The translations under genes were made by a program, and so were the position numbers. Source: Opitutaceae bacterium (lineage in GTDB: Bacteria; Verrucomicrobiota; Verrucomicrobiia; Opitutales; Opitutaceae). Taken from it: a stretch of 38,700 nucleotides of DNA. The DNA is taken from assembly GCA_005792355.1 (NCBI GenBank), contig SXSC01000161.1, positions 1-38,700 of the forward strand, written 5' to 3'. This document shows, piece after piece, positions 7,316 to 13,951 of the stretch. Numbering within the stretch: position 1 is the first letter of the stretch; the number at the start of each line of letters is the position of its first letter. The notes under the pieces were generated by a model. It ran no database searches, had not been told where the DNA came from, and was given only the letters and a program-made list of their open reading frames with translations.

Positions 7316-8215
7316 GTGCAGTTCCCGATCAAAACAGCTTTTTTGTTTTTGCTGTCGCTGGCACTGGCTCACGCCGAGACGCTGACGATTGCCACGTACA
7401 ACCTGGAAAATTACGGGCCGGCCAATCGGATGACCGAGGCTGGGTATCGCAAGGATTACCCCAAGCCCGAGGCGGAAAAACGCGCGTTGCGTCAGGTGAT
7501 CCGCGGCCTCAACGCCGATGTGCTGGTGCTGCAAGAAATGGGCGGCCAGCCCTACCTCGACGAGCTCCGGCGCGACCTGAAGGCGGAGGGAGTTGATTAT
7601 CCGCACGCGGCGCTGGCCTCCGCTTCGGATGCGGATCGCCATCTCGCGATAATTTCCCGGCGTCCGCTCACCGCGGTGGCGACCCACACGGATCTGGAGT
7701 TCAAATATTTTGGAACCATGGAGGGAGTGAAGCGGGGATTGCTCGAGGCGACGATTGCGACGGACGCAGGTAAGGTGACGATTTTTACGCTGCACCTGAA
7801 GAGCCGATTGACGGAGCGGTCGGACGATTCCGCCTCGACGATTCGGCGCGCGGGCGAGGCGACGGCGATTCGCGATCGCGTGCTGCGGCGGTTTCCGGTG
7901 CCGGCGGAAGCACGCTTCCTGATTTTGGGCGATTGCAACGACGGCAAGACGAGTCGGGCGGCCGCGTTCCTGCAGAAGCGAGGGAAGACCGAGATCAGCT
8001 GGTTGTTACCGGCCGCGGATTCGCGCGGGGAATTGTGGACGCACCTTTATCGGCGTGAAGAGACCTACACGCGGGTTGACCAGATTTTTGTTTCACCCGG
8101 GCTCAAGTCGGCGGTGAAAGAGAGTGTGGCGCGGATTTTCGACGGCGCCGGAGTGCGCGAGGCCAGCGATCACCGGCCGGTGTCAGTGGTGCTGGAGCTG
8201 GCGGCGCGAAAGTGA
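7316..8215 (+). CDS. Secreted endonuclease/exonuclease/phosphatase (EEP) family protein
   Basis: A member of the EEP superfamily (DNase I, sphingomyelinase and phosphoesterase types), about 299 residues. Catalytic landmarks are present in order: TIATYNLENYG near the N-terminus, VLVLQEMGG (metal-binding Glu), FTLHLKSR (His), ILGDCNDGK (GDxND-like) and ASDHRPVSV (terminal SDH). A signal peptide precedes them (FPIKTAFLFLLSLALAHA, cleavage after AHA). There is no ATG at the signal peptide, so I place the start at GTG 7316; GGAGGGG lies upstream at a long spacing, with a small hairpin between. The frame continues upstream to 7022, but through repeat sequence. Substrate unknown: nucleic acid or phospholipid are both possible. 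It ends 6 nt from the convergent lipoprotein gene. Confidence 0.85.
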   Translation: MQFPIKTAFLFLLSLALAHAETLTIATYNLENYGPANRMTEAGYRKDYPKPEAEKRALRQVIRGLNADVLVLQEMGGQPYLDELRRDLKAEGVDYPHAALASASDADRHLAIISRRPLTAVATHTDLEFKYFGTMEGVKRGLLEATIATDAGKVTIFTLHLKSRLTERSDDSASTIRRAGEATAIRDRVLRRFPVPAEARFLILGDCNDGKTSRAAAFLQKRGKTEISWLLPAADSRGELWTHLYRREETYTRVDQIFVSPGLKSAVKESVARIFDGAGVREASDHRPVSVVLELAARK

Positions 8216-8221
8216 CCAGCG

Positions 8222-9139
8222 CTACCTGGCGACGACGGTGATCGGCACCGTCACCTCACCGGAACCAAAACCTTTCAGGAAAAGGCTGCCGGTACCGGGA
8301 CGGCCGCCTTCGACCGGAATGGTGACGTAGGTCTGGCCCTGCGGCACGATGACTTCGGGCATGATGACGCTGTCCGGCACATCGGTCCCAACGTCGAGCA
8401 GCGTGCCACCAGGAGGGGCGGCGTTGGGGAGCGCAAACGTGAGGGTGGAGCGATCGCCGGTGCGCAGCGTCAGCGAAGCAGGGGAGACGGTGATGCTGCT
8501 GGCATCGATTCGAAACGTGCCGACGGGAGAATTGCCCGTGGGACTGTTGACCGTGACCTGGTAATTGCGGTTTGGCTCGAGCGCCGGCACGAAGAAACTC
8601 AGGGCATTCGGTGAATCAAGAGTGGTGCGGGCGGGGGCGCCGTTGAAATGAATTGTGTCCTGCGGCGTGAATCCGCGGCCGACCACGCTGATGCGGGATC
8701 CGACCGGGCCGCGATTGACCTCCAGTGACAGCACATAGCGCCGGACGATCTTGATGGTTTCCACCTGGGTATAGGTCTCGCGGGTGGTGATCACGCTGTT
8801 TCCCTCGACGTTGAAATTGACGAGGTAGTAGTAGGCGATGCTGTCGCGGCCGGCGGGCAATTGGTATTCGAACTCGTAGAGGCCCGCGGCGAGCGGACTC
8901 GCCTTCATGGGAAAGCTCTTGCCGTCCATGATGATGTTGGGCGCGATGCCCGACACCGTGTTGGTGCGTGAGGCGACCCGCAGGTTGAAGGAATAAATCT
9001 GCGACGGATTCTCCGCCATCGAGCGCGGCGTCAGGTCGGTCAGGGTGACGGAGTCGCAGCCCGAAAGGAAGGCGAGGCCGAGCACGGCGGCGAGCCAGGC
9101 GATGATTGTTCTCGCGGGAGAAATTCGGTTGGTGTGCAT
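8222..9139 (-). CDS. IPT/TIG-domain lipoprotein
   Basis: A 305-residue predicted lipoprotein: basic N-terminus (MHTNRISPAR), hydrophobic stretch and lipobox LSGC with Cys28. After an unassigned beta-rich region (about 30-135), residues about 140-212 look like an IPT/TIG immunoglobulin-like domain (GPVGSRISVVGRGF...IHFNGAPA...VPALEPNRNYQVTVNSPTGNSP). A C-terminal beta region (about 213-305) follows. There are no catalytic motifs; the role is probably surface binding or structure. I chose the ATG at 9139 because it opens the lipoprotein signal; the frame extends up to 9196, overlapping the divergent hemW start. The two divergent start codons are only 35 bp apart. Confidence 0.82.
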   Translation of the reverse strand: MHTNRISPARTIIAWLAAVLGLAFLSGCDSVTLTDLTPRSMAENPSQIYSFNLRVASRTNTVSGIAPNIIMDGKSFPMKASPLAAGLYEFEYQLPAGRDSIAYYYLVNFNVEGNSVITTRETYTQVETIKIVRRYVLSLEVNRGPVGSRISVVGRGFTPQDTIHFNGAPARTTLDSPNALSFFVPALEPNRNYQVTVNSPTGNSPVGTFRIDASSITVSPASLTLRTGDRSTLTFALPNAAPPGGTLLDVGTDVPDSVIMPEVIVPQGQTYVTIPVEGGRPGTGSLFLKGFGSGEVTVPITVVAR

Positions 9140-9174
9140 TGGGTCCAAGAGTGAAAAATCAGACGAATTGAAAT

Positions 9175-10395
9175 GTGTTAGTAATGATCGGCCCATTGAC
9201 AGAGCAAGCTAAAGCTGAGGTGACAGCGGCTCCGCCCGCGGCGGACCCACTGCCGCTGGGCCTCTACGTGCACGTGCCGTTCTGTGCCTCCACCTGTGAT
9301 TTTTGCGCTTTCTACCAAAAACAGCCGACGGCGGATGACATCCGTCGCTTTCTGGCCGGCCTCAGCCGAGAGGCGGAGTTGGTCGCCTGGTCGCGTCCGG
9401 TGACGACCGTTTTCTGGGGGGGAGGCACACCGGGCCTGCTCTCGCCGCGAGATCTGGCGCGACTGGCGGAGATCACGAGGGAACAGTGTGGCGGACCGCC
9501 CGCGGAATGGACCGTCGAGCTGGCGCCGAATTCGGTGACCGAGGCTCGGCTCGCGGTCCTGCGGGAGGCGGGTGTCACGCGGGTCTCGATGGGTGTGCAG
9601 AGCTTTCAGCCAGAGTTGCTGGAGGCACTTGGGCGACAGCATACGCGCGGCCAGGTGCTGCGGGCCTACGACCGGGTGCGCGCGGCGGGATTTGCGAGCG
9701 TGAACCTCGATCTGATGTTCGCGTTGCCAGGCCAAACGGAGGCCGAATGGACGGCGGACGTACGCGAGGCGGTGGCGCTCGCTCCGGACCATCTCTCGAC
9801 GTACTGTCTCACCTTCGAGGAAGACACCAAGCTCTGGGTGAAACTATCGCAAGGACGGGTGAAACTGGATTTGGAGCACGAGGCGCGGCTCTACGAGGCG
9901 ACATGGCGGCAACTCGACGCGGCGGGTTACGCGCAATACGAGGTCTCAAACTTCGCCCGCCCCGGGCACGCCTGCCGCCACAATCTCAACACCTGGCGCA
10001 TGCACGAGTGGGTGGGGCTGGGGCCCTCGGCGGCGTCACAAAAGGACGGCTGGCGCGGGGGCAATGTGGCTGATCTTGAACAGTGGCTGGCGCACCTCGA
10101 GCGTGGAGCGCGGGTGACGGAGGATCGGGTCGCGGTCACGGCAGTGTTGTTGGCGGAGGATGCGCTGATTTTCGGGCTGCGCATGAACGCCGGGGTGGAT
10201 CTCGCGCCGTGGCGCCGGCGGGCGCCCGCAGCACCGTGGCGGAAGGTGGAGGAGACGCTCGCCGCACTGCAGGACGCCGGTAGGCTGATGCGGGATGGCG
10301 ACGTGGTGCGCCTGACCGATCGGGGGCGGCTCGTCGCGGATTCGATCGGCGCGGAGATCATGGGGGCGTTCGATGTGGGTGTGGCGAGCGCATGA
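9175..10395 (+). CDS. hemW: HemW-like radical SAM protein
   Basis: A 406-residue radical SAM protein of the HemW/coproporphyrinogen III oxidase-like family. HemW proteins bind haem and are thought to act as haem chaperones rather than as the true HemN dehydrogenase. The cluster motif CASTCDFC has Cys37, Cys41 and Cys44. Further landmarks are FWGGGTPGLL, ELAPNSVTEARL, GVTRVSMGVQSFQPELL, NLDLMFALPGQTEAEW and the YEVSNFARPGHACRHNLNTW segment typical of HemW. The C-terminal winged-helix region (about 320-395) is also present. The start could be ATG 9175 or ATG 9184; neither has a strong Shine-Dalgarno. The gene stands alone on its strand and is followed by repeat-rich sequence. Confidence 0.92.
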   Translation: MLVMIGPLTEQAKAEVTAAPPAADPLPLGLYVHVPFCASTCDFCAFYQKQPTADDIRRFLAGLSREAELVAWSRPVTTVFWGGGTPGLLSPRDLARLAEITREQCGGPPAEWTVELAPNSVTEARLAVLREAGVTRVSMGVQSFQPELLEALGRQHTRGQVLRAYDRVRAAGFASVNLDLMFALPGQTEAEWTADVREAVALAPDHLSTYCLTFEEDTKLWVKLSQGRVKLDLEHEARLYEATWRQLDAAGYAQYEVSNFARPGHACRHNLNTWRMHEWVGLGPSAASQKDGWRGGNVADLEQWLAHLERGARVTEDRVAVTAVLLAEDALIFGLRMNAGVDLAPWRRRAPAAPWRKVEETLAALQDAGRLMRDGDVVRLTDRGRLVADSIGAEIMGAFDVGVASA

Positions 10396-10496
10396 GCTCT
10401 CCCCGGCACGAATCGCGGCGGGCGCACGCGAGGTTTGACGGTGCGAACGTCCGAGGTGGATTTCCAGAATTTCCCACGGAGTGAACACTCGCCCTT

Positions 10497-10541
10497 CGCT
10501 TGGCCACCCCGGGGCAAGCCCCGGGGCATCATGGCCAAGCG
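10497..10541. repeat. Nested palindrome downstream of hemW
   Basis: The outer arms CGCTTGGCCA (10497-10506) and TGGCCAAGCG (10532-10541) are a perfect 10-bp inverted repeat. Inside, CCCCGGGG occurs twice (10507-10514 and 10519-10526), each self-complementary and able to pair with the other. No T-run follows. It may be a hairpin repeat or a Rho-independent-like stop without a U-tract. Confidence 0.7.
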
Positions 10542-10584
10542 ACCGCTACGCGGATCGGGCTCAAGATAAAGCCGACCAAGGCAG

Positions 10585-10708
10585 ATGGCAAAAAAGAGAG
10601 TTGGCAAAAAAGACGAGGAACCGGCGGTAAGGAAATTCTCTTAGCGACCTCCCCTCGGGAAAGCAGCCCGATACCCGGCCTTTTTTGCCACCTTTTTTTG
10701 CCAAAAGG
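10585..10708. repeat. GGCAAAAAAG dispersed repeat, copy A with inverted arm
   Basis: The left part has two GGCAAAAAAG blocks (about 10587-10612), followed by a conserved core ending in CTCGGGAAAG (about 10655-10664). The right end (10678-10708) is an imperfect inverted copy of the left end, with TTTTTTGCC and TTTTTTTGCC blocks. The left 85 bp match 12590-12672 closely. The inverted ends resemble a MITE-like or large hairpin element; no coding potential is evident. Confidence 0.65.
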
Positions 10709-10919
10709 ATTGATGGTTTGGACCCAAGCCCAACCAGGGCGGAGGATTGGGGTCTTTTTCCTCTATCCCCATTCCTGTGTGATGCAGCGCGCTCCACCCA
10801 TCTATCATGAAACAATCGAACGAGAATTTCGTGACGCATTACACCAATCCCGGCTCGACCGGGCGGCGGGATTTGACAACGTCGGGTTCTGCCCCGGCAA
10901 TGAGCCTCGAACCCACTTG

Positions 10920-11411
10920 ATGAAAGCCACCGCCGCAGCGTTTCTGATGATGGTCGCGTGTCTGGTCGGCGGTTGCGCCTCGAAAGATCGGCCGCGTGAT
11001 TTCGTTCCAACGACGGTGCGGTTCTTCCTCGAGTCCGCGAGCCAGGATGGAATCCCCCTCACGCTGCCGCAAAGCGGGGTCGGCCTGATTGTGAACGCAA
11101 GACCGATCCTCACCGAAGGTGACATTGTCAATGTCGAGCTGGTGCAGGTGGAGCTGGGGAAGTGCCTCTTTTTTCAGCTTTCGCCGTCAGCCACCCGGGA
11201 TTTTTACCGGATATCGGTGACACACCAAGGTCGCCGGTTTGCGTTGATGATTGACGAGGTCGCCGTGGGGGCGCGCCGGGTTGACGGGCCCATCACCAAT
11301 GGCGTGGTGTTTGTGTTTGTGGAGCTCCCCGAAGCCTCGCTGCCAGCGCTGGTCGAAAAATTGAAGAAGAGCTCCGCGGTGCTGCAGCGTGAGATCAGCC
11401 GCAAGGGGTGA
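10920..11411 (+). CDS. Lipoprotein, possibly with a SecD-head-like domain
   Basis: A 163-residue predicted lipoprotein: MKATAAAFLMMVACLVGGC, with a lipobox ending at Cys19. The mature part, from about residue 31, resembles by eye the P1 head fold of SecD/SecDF. It has an N-terminal strand (VRFFLES), a central strand-helix (LFFQLSPSATRDFYRISVTHQGRRFALMID), the VGARRVDGPITNG segment and a final helix of the PEASLPALVEKLKKS type. No transmembrane SecD part is present, so it is not a translocase subunit. The fold assignment is a pattern judgement and could be wrong. I chose the ATG at 10920 because it opens the lipoprotein signal. The M23 peptidase gene starts 5 nt after its stop, so the two are almost certainly co-transcribed. 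Confidence 0.75.
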   Translation: MKATAAAFLMMVACLVGGCASKDRPRDFVPTTVRFFLESASQDGIPLTLPQSGVGLIVNARPILTEGDIVNVELVQVELGKCLFFQLSPSATRDFYRISVTHQGRRFALMIDEVAVGARRVDGPITNGVVFVFVELPEASLPALVEKLKKSSAVLQREISRKG

Positions 11412-11416
11412 GCGCG

Positions 11417-12445
11417 ATGAGGGGAAAAGGACGCAGCATCTTCGCGGGGTTGAGCTTGCTGGCGGCAATCGCCGGCGCCCGGGCGGCCGACCGGTTTGCG
11501 TTTGTCTGGCCGACGCCGGGCAAGGGATGGGCGGAAAACCAGCCCCCGTCGCAGTGGTTGCAACATGCGGGCTCAGGGGATCCAGCCTCGGGCGGATTCG
11601 GCGGGGTGCGCAGTGGCGGCGCGAAGTTTCACGAAGGGATCGACCTCAGGCCGGTCGCGCGCGACCGGAGCGGCGCCCCGCTCGATGCGGTGTTCGCGGC
11701 GATGGCGGGGGTGGTGCGGCATGTGAACGCGTCGGCGGGGGAAAGTGGATACGGCCGTTACGTGGTGCTGGAGCACCCCGGGCTGACGCCGGCGGTGTAC
11801 ACCCTGTACGCGCACCTCGCGCGGATTGCGCCGGGAGTGCGCGCCGGCGCGGCGGTCGCGAGCGGCCAGGCGCTGGGCACGATGGGGTACAGTTCCGGGG
11901 GCTACATGATTCCGGCGGCCCGGGCACACCTGCACTTCGAGATCGGCGTGGCGATCACGCGCGACTTTCAGGCGTGGTATGACCGGCGGAAGTTTGGGAG
12001 CCGCAACGAACACGGCATGTGGAACGGTCTGAACCTGGTGGGCGTCGATCCGATCGCGTTTGCAAACGAGTGGAAGGCGGGGCGGCTGACGAGCGTGCAA
12101 GATTTTTTTGGCCGCATGGAAACGGCGGTGCGTCTGCGGATCGCGACGTATCGCACCCCTGATTTTGTGACCCGATATCCCGCGCTCGTCACGAAGCCGA
12201 TGCCGCTCGGGCCCGTGGCCGGCTGGGAGGTGCGCTTCAACTGGACGGGGCTGCCGTTCGCCTGGACGCCGTTGACCACGGCGGAAGTTGCGGGCCTGCC
12301 GCCCGAGCAGCCGCGGTTGGTGGAAGTCGACGCGGCGATCGAGCGGCGCGAGCGCAGCCGAAGTCTTGCCGTGTCGCGGCGTGGCGCGTGGACGATTGGC
12401 AAGGACCTGGAGCCAGTGTTGCAGCAGCTGTTCGGGCTGCGGTGA
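11417..12445 (+). CDS. Secreted M23-family (LytM-like) peptidase
   Basis: A 342-residue exported protein with an M23 zinc-peptidase domain; such enzymes cut peptidoglycan cross-bridges or act as envelope regulators. The signal peptide runs to about ARA (residue 23). Zinc ligands are intact: HEGID (His72, Asp76) and HLH (His171, His173), with the conserved YAHL (His133) between them. The core has VVLEHP and GQALGTMG strands as in LytM. The C-terminal region (about 240-342) is unassigned. I chose the ATG at 11417 because AAGGGG lies 8 nt upstream; a GTG at 11408 overlapping the previous stop is possible. It pairs with the lipoprotein just upstream, suggesting a joint envelope role (inference). 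Confidence 0.9.
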   Translation: MRGKGRSIFAGLSLLAAIAGARAADRFAFVWPTPGKGWAENQPPSQWLQHAGSGDPASGGFGGVRSGGAKFHEGIDLRPVARDRSGAPLDAVFAAMAGVVRHVNASAGESGYGRYVVLEHPGLTPAVYTLYAHLARIAPGVRAGAAVASGQALGTMGYSSGGYMIPAARAHLHFEIGVAITRDFQAWYDRRKFGSRNEHGMWNGLNLVGVDPIAFANEWKAGRLTSVQDFFGRMETAVRLRIATYRTPDFVTRYPALVTKPMPLGPVAGWEVRFNWTGLPFAWTPLTTAEVAGLPPEQPRLVEVDAAIERRERSRSLAVSRRGAWTIGKDLEPVLQQLFGLR

Positions 12446-12502
12446 GCGGCAGAGCCGAGAAAATTGCATCATTCCTTCTCCGACCTCTGCGTGCTGATCC
12501 CG

Positions 12503-12556
12503 TCTCTGCGGTGCAATCTTCAGTTCAGCCGGCCCAATCCTCTGACACCGCAGAGA
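12503..12556. repeat. Inverted repeat TCTCTGCGGTG / CACCGCAGAGA
   Basis: Perfect 11-bp arms at 12503-12513 and 12546-12556 with a 32-nt loop. A partial related word (CCTCTGCGTG) lies just upstream at about 12484. The motif resembles the CTCTGCG-type dispersed repeats seen in many bacterial genomes. Confidence 0.6.
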
Positions 12557-12589
12557 CCAGGCAAAACCGCCGAGAATACCCAAGACAGT

Positions 12590-12672
12590 TTGGCCAAAAA
12601 AAAGTTGGCAAAAAAGATGGGAAGCCGGTGGGAGCGAAATTCTTTGAGCAACCTCCCTTTCGGGAAAGAAGG
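12590..12672. repeat. GGCAAAAAAG dispersed repeat, copy B
   Basis: TTGGCCAAAAAAAAGTTGGC followed by an AAAAAAG block and a core ending in TTCGGGAAAG align with copy A at 10585-10670 with small gaps. Unlike copy A, this one lacks the inverted right end. Confidence 0.6.
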
Positions 12673-12770
12673 CTCGAGGCTCAGGATCGGCTTCGGCTTG
12701 CGAGCTGGAGGCTGGTTGCGGTTGCCGCGGTAAGACAAATGCGGGCAAATATTAGTCAGTCAGGCTGGTT

Positions 12771-12847
12771 GGAGGCGCTCTGCGGTCCAGCAGAGCGCAA
12801 GGCGTGTGCTGCGAGACCAAAACAGCGGGGTGGGGCACCCCGTCTCC
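12771..12847. repeat. Twin-hairpin dispersed repeat, copy 2
   Basis: It starts with GGAG and ends with CTCC. The first hairpin is a perfect 9-bp stem (GCGCTCTGC / GCAGAGCGC, 12774-12798 region); the second is CGGGGTG-GGG-CACCCCG. The second hairpin and end (GCGGGGTGGGG-CACCCCG, CTCCAT) recur almost identically at 38335-38360. Confidence 0.65.
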
Positions 12848-12867
12848 ATTTACCTTTCAGCGTGGTC

Positions 12868-13242
12868 CTAACTCTGGGGCTTCAGCGCCGCCAGCAAGGC
12901 CACGAACTGGGGGTGCTGCCGGAGCGCCTCCAGATCGGGATCCTCCTGCATCCAGTCGAGATCCTTGTAGCCGAGGTGGACCGCCACGCGCAACATGCGG
13001 AGCGCGTCATTTTTCCGGCGGGAAAGCGCGAGACTGCACGCGAGATTGTAATGCGCGGTGGGATTGCCCGGCTGCAACCGCACGAGCTTGCGATCCATCT
13101 TGAGCCCGTCGGCAATCCGGCCCTGGCGGGTGTAGAGTCCGCCCAACAGCTCGACCACCTGCGTGTACCGGGGGCTGCGGCGCAGGACCGATTCATAGAA
13201 GCGAATCTCGAATTCCGGATCGTCGGTTCTTTTCTTCGACAT
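12868..13242 (-). CDS. TPR-repeat protein
   Basis: A 124-residue helical protein with tetratricopeptide-like repeats and no signal peptide. Residues about 10-80 read as two TPR-type helix pairs (FYESVLRRSPRYTQVVELLGGLYTRQGRIADG and LVRLQPGNPTAHYNLACSLALSRRKNDAL), followed by a third partial unit (LRVAVHLGYKDLDWMQEDPDLEALRQHPQF) ending with the D-P-x-L-x-x-L-R pattern frequent in short TPR proteins. It is probably a protein-protein adaptor; the partner is unknown. I chose the ATG at 13242; the frame extends upstream inside the fur-like gene without sense. It starts 22 nt after the Fur-family stop on the same strand and is likely in one operon. Confidence 0.85.
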   Translation of the reverse strand: MSKKRTDDPEFEIRFYESVLRRSPRYTQVVELLGGLYTRQGRIADGLKMDRKLVRLQPGNPTAHYNLACSLALSRRKNDALRMLRVAVHLGYKDLDWMQEDPDLEALRQHPQFVALLAALKPQS

Positions 13243-13264
13243 GGGTTGGGCGGCCGGAGGTGGA

Positions 13265-13729
13265 TCAGTTGCGGCGGGGACAGGTGCCGGTCTTGCGGAA
13301 CGCGTCACAGTGCGCGCTGACCTGCAGCCGCTGCGACACCGGGGTGAGGCCGAGCTTCGACGAGACCGTGCTGCCGTACCATGACATGAACGGTGCGCTG
13401 ATTTCGAAGATGCGGTCGCAATCGAGACAGACCACCTGGGCGACCTGCGTGCCATCGCCCTCGCGATAGGTGCGGTAAAACTTTTCGCCGCTGCCGATGT
13501 CAACTTCCCGCAAGACAGCGCTTCCGGTTAAAATCGGCAGCGTGCGGTAAACGGTCGCGCGGGAGACGGAGTCGTCGATCTTGCGGGCGTAGTCCAGGAG
13601 CTGTTCGGCCGTGAAGTGCTCCGCCTGGGCATAGGCGGCAGCAAAGATGGCGAGTCGCTGGTTGGTGGCGCGGTGTCCCTGCAGGGCGAGGAAGGATCGG
13701 AATTTTTCGCGCGCGGCGGTGATGCTCAC
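13265..13729 (-). CDS. Fur-family transcriptional regulator, metal site altered
   Basis: A 154-residue Fur-family regulator. The N-terminal winged helix is intact ([12 protein letters not shown], then [21 protein letters not shown], the recognition-helix block). The dimerisation domain keeps CLDC (Cys101, Cys104), and a C-terminal HC...C (His140, Cys141, Cys150) could complete a structural zinc site. The usual histidine-rich segment just before the CxxC (HHDHxxC in Fur) is replaced by GTQVAQVVC, so the regulatory metal site is apparently lost or different. No ATG is at the right place; I use GTG 13729, with another in-frame GTG 7 codons upstream. It diverges from priA across 222 bp that holds a twin-hairpin repeat. 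The regulated metal or signal is unknown. Confidence 0.85.
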   Translation of the reverse strand: MSITAAREKFRSFLALQGHRATNQRLAIFAAAYAQAEHFTAEQLLDYARKIDDSVSRATVYRTLPILTGSAVLREVDIGSGEKFYRTYREGDGTQVAQVVCLDCDRIFEISAPFMSWYGSTVSSKLGLTPVSQRLQVSAHCDAFRKTGTCPRRN

Positions 13730-13815
13730 CCGGCGACTGTTTTCCACGGGCCGCCGGGCTGTCAATGGGATCGTTGGCCGGGTGATGCCGCTGGAACGGC
13801 GCGTTGCGGTCAGAC

Positions 13816-13879
13816 GGAGCGGCGGCTTCCCACCGCCGTCACAGCGCGAGCCAGTCCCGGCGCTTGGCAAGCGCCGCTC
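13816..13879. repeat. Twin-hairpin dispersed repeat, copy 3
   Basis: GGAG start and CTCC end. The first hairpin is CGGCGG-CTTCCCA-CCGCCG; the second is GGCGCTT-GGC-AAGCGCC. In reverse orientation it aligns with copies at 29151 and 36897: the GGCGCTTGCC hairpin first, then the CGGCGGTTGG-like hairpin. It lies between the divergent fur-like and priA starts. Confidence 0.7.
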
Positions 13880-13951
13880 CGCGCGCCCGCCTTCGTCCCT
13901 TGGCCATCCGCCACGCAAATAAATTTGCGCCGTCCCCGGCGGCGCGCCGTG

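Larger units (their letters stand above)
10396..10919. other. Repeat-filled intergenic region
   Basis: No gene is supported between hemW and the lipoprotein at 10920. The lipoprotein's frame stays open upstream to 10500, but that part encodes repeat sequence. It contains a nested palindrome (10497-10541) and an A-rich inverted repeat element (10585-10708). The stretch 10710-10919 shows nothing recognisable; a promoter for the downstream pair is expected there. Confidence 0.6.
12446..12867. other. Repeat-filled convergent intergenic region
   Basis: No gene is supported between the converging M23 peptidase and TPR genes. The region contains a long-loop inverted repeat (12503-12556), copy B of the GGCAAAAAAG repeat (12590-12672) and a twin-hairpin element (12771-12847). 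Open frames across it on both strands encode repeat-derived sequence. Confidence 0.65.

Noticed and set aside
10561..11010. Reverse ORFs at 10561-11010 and 12520-12738 that share the FFAN/EF peptide pattern
   Set aside because: Their similarity is explained by the shared GGCAAAAAAG DNA repeat; neither has family motifs or a start signal, so they are repeat-derived frames rather than paralogous genes.
13616..13951. N-terminal extension of PriA
   Set aside because: The upstream in-frame sequence is antisense to the Fur-family gene and a hairpin repeat; PriA homology begins at the ATG at 13952.
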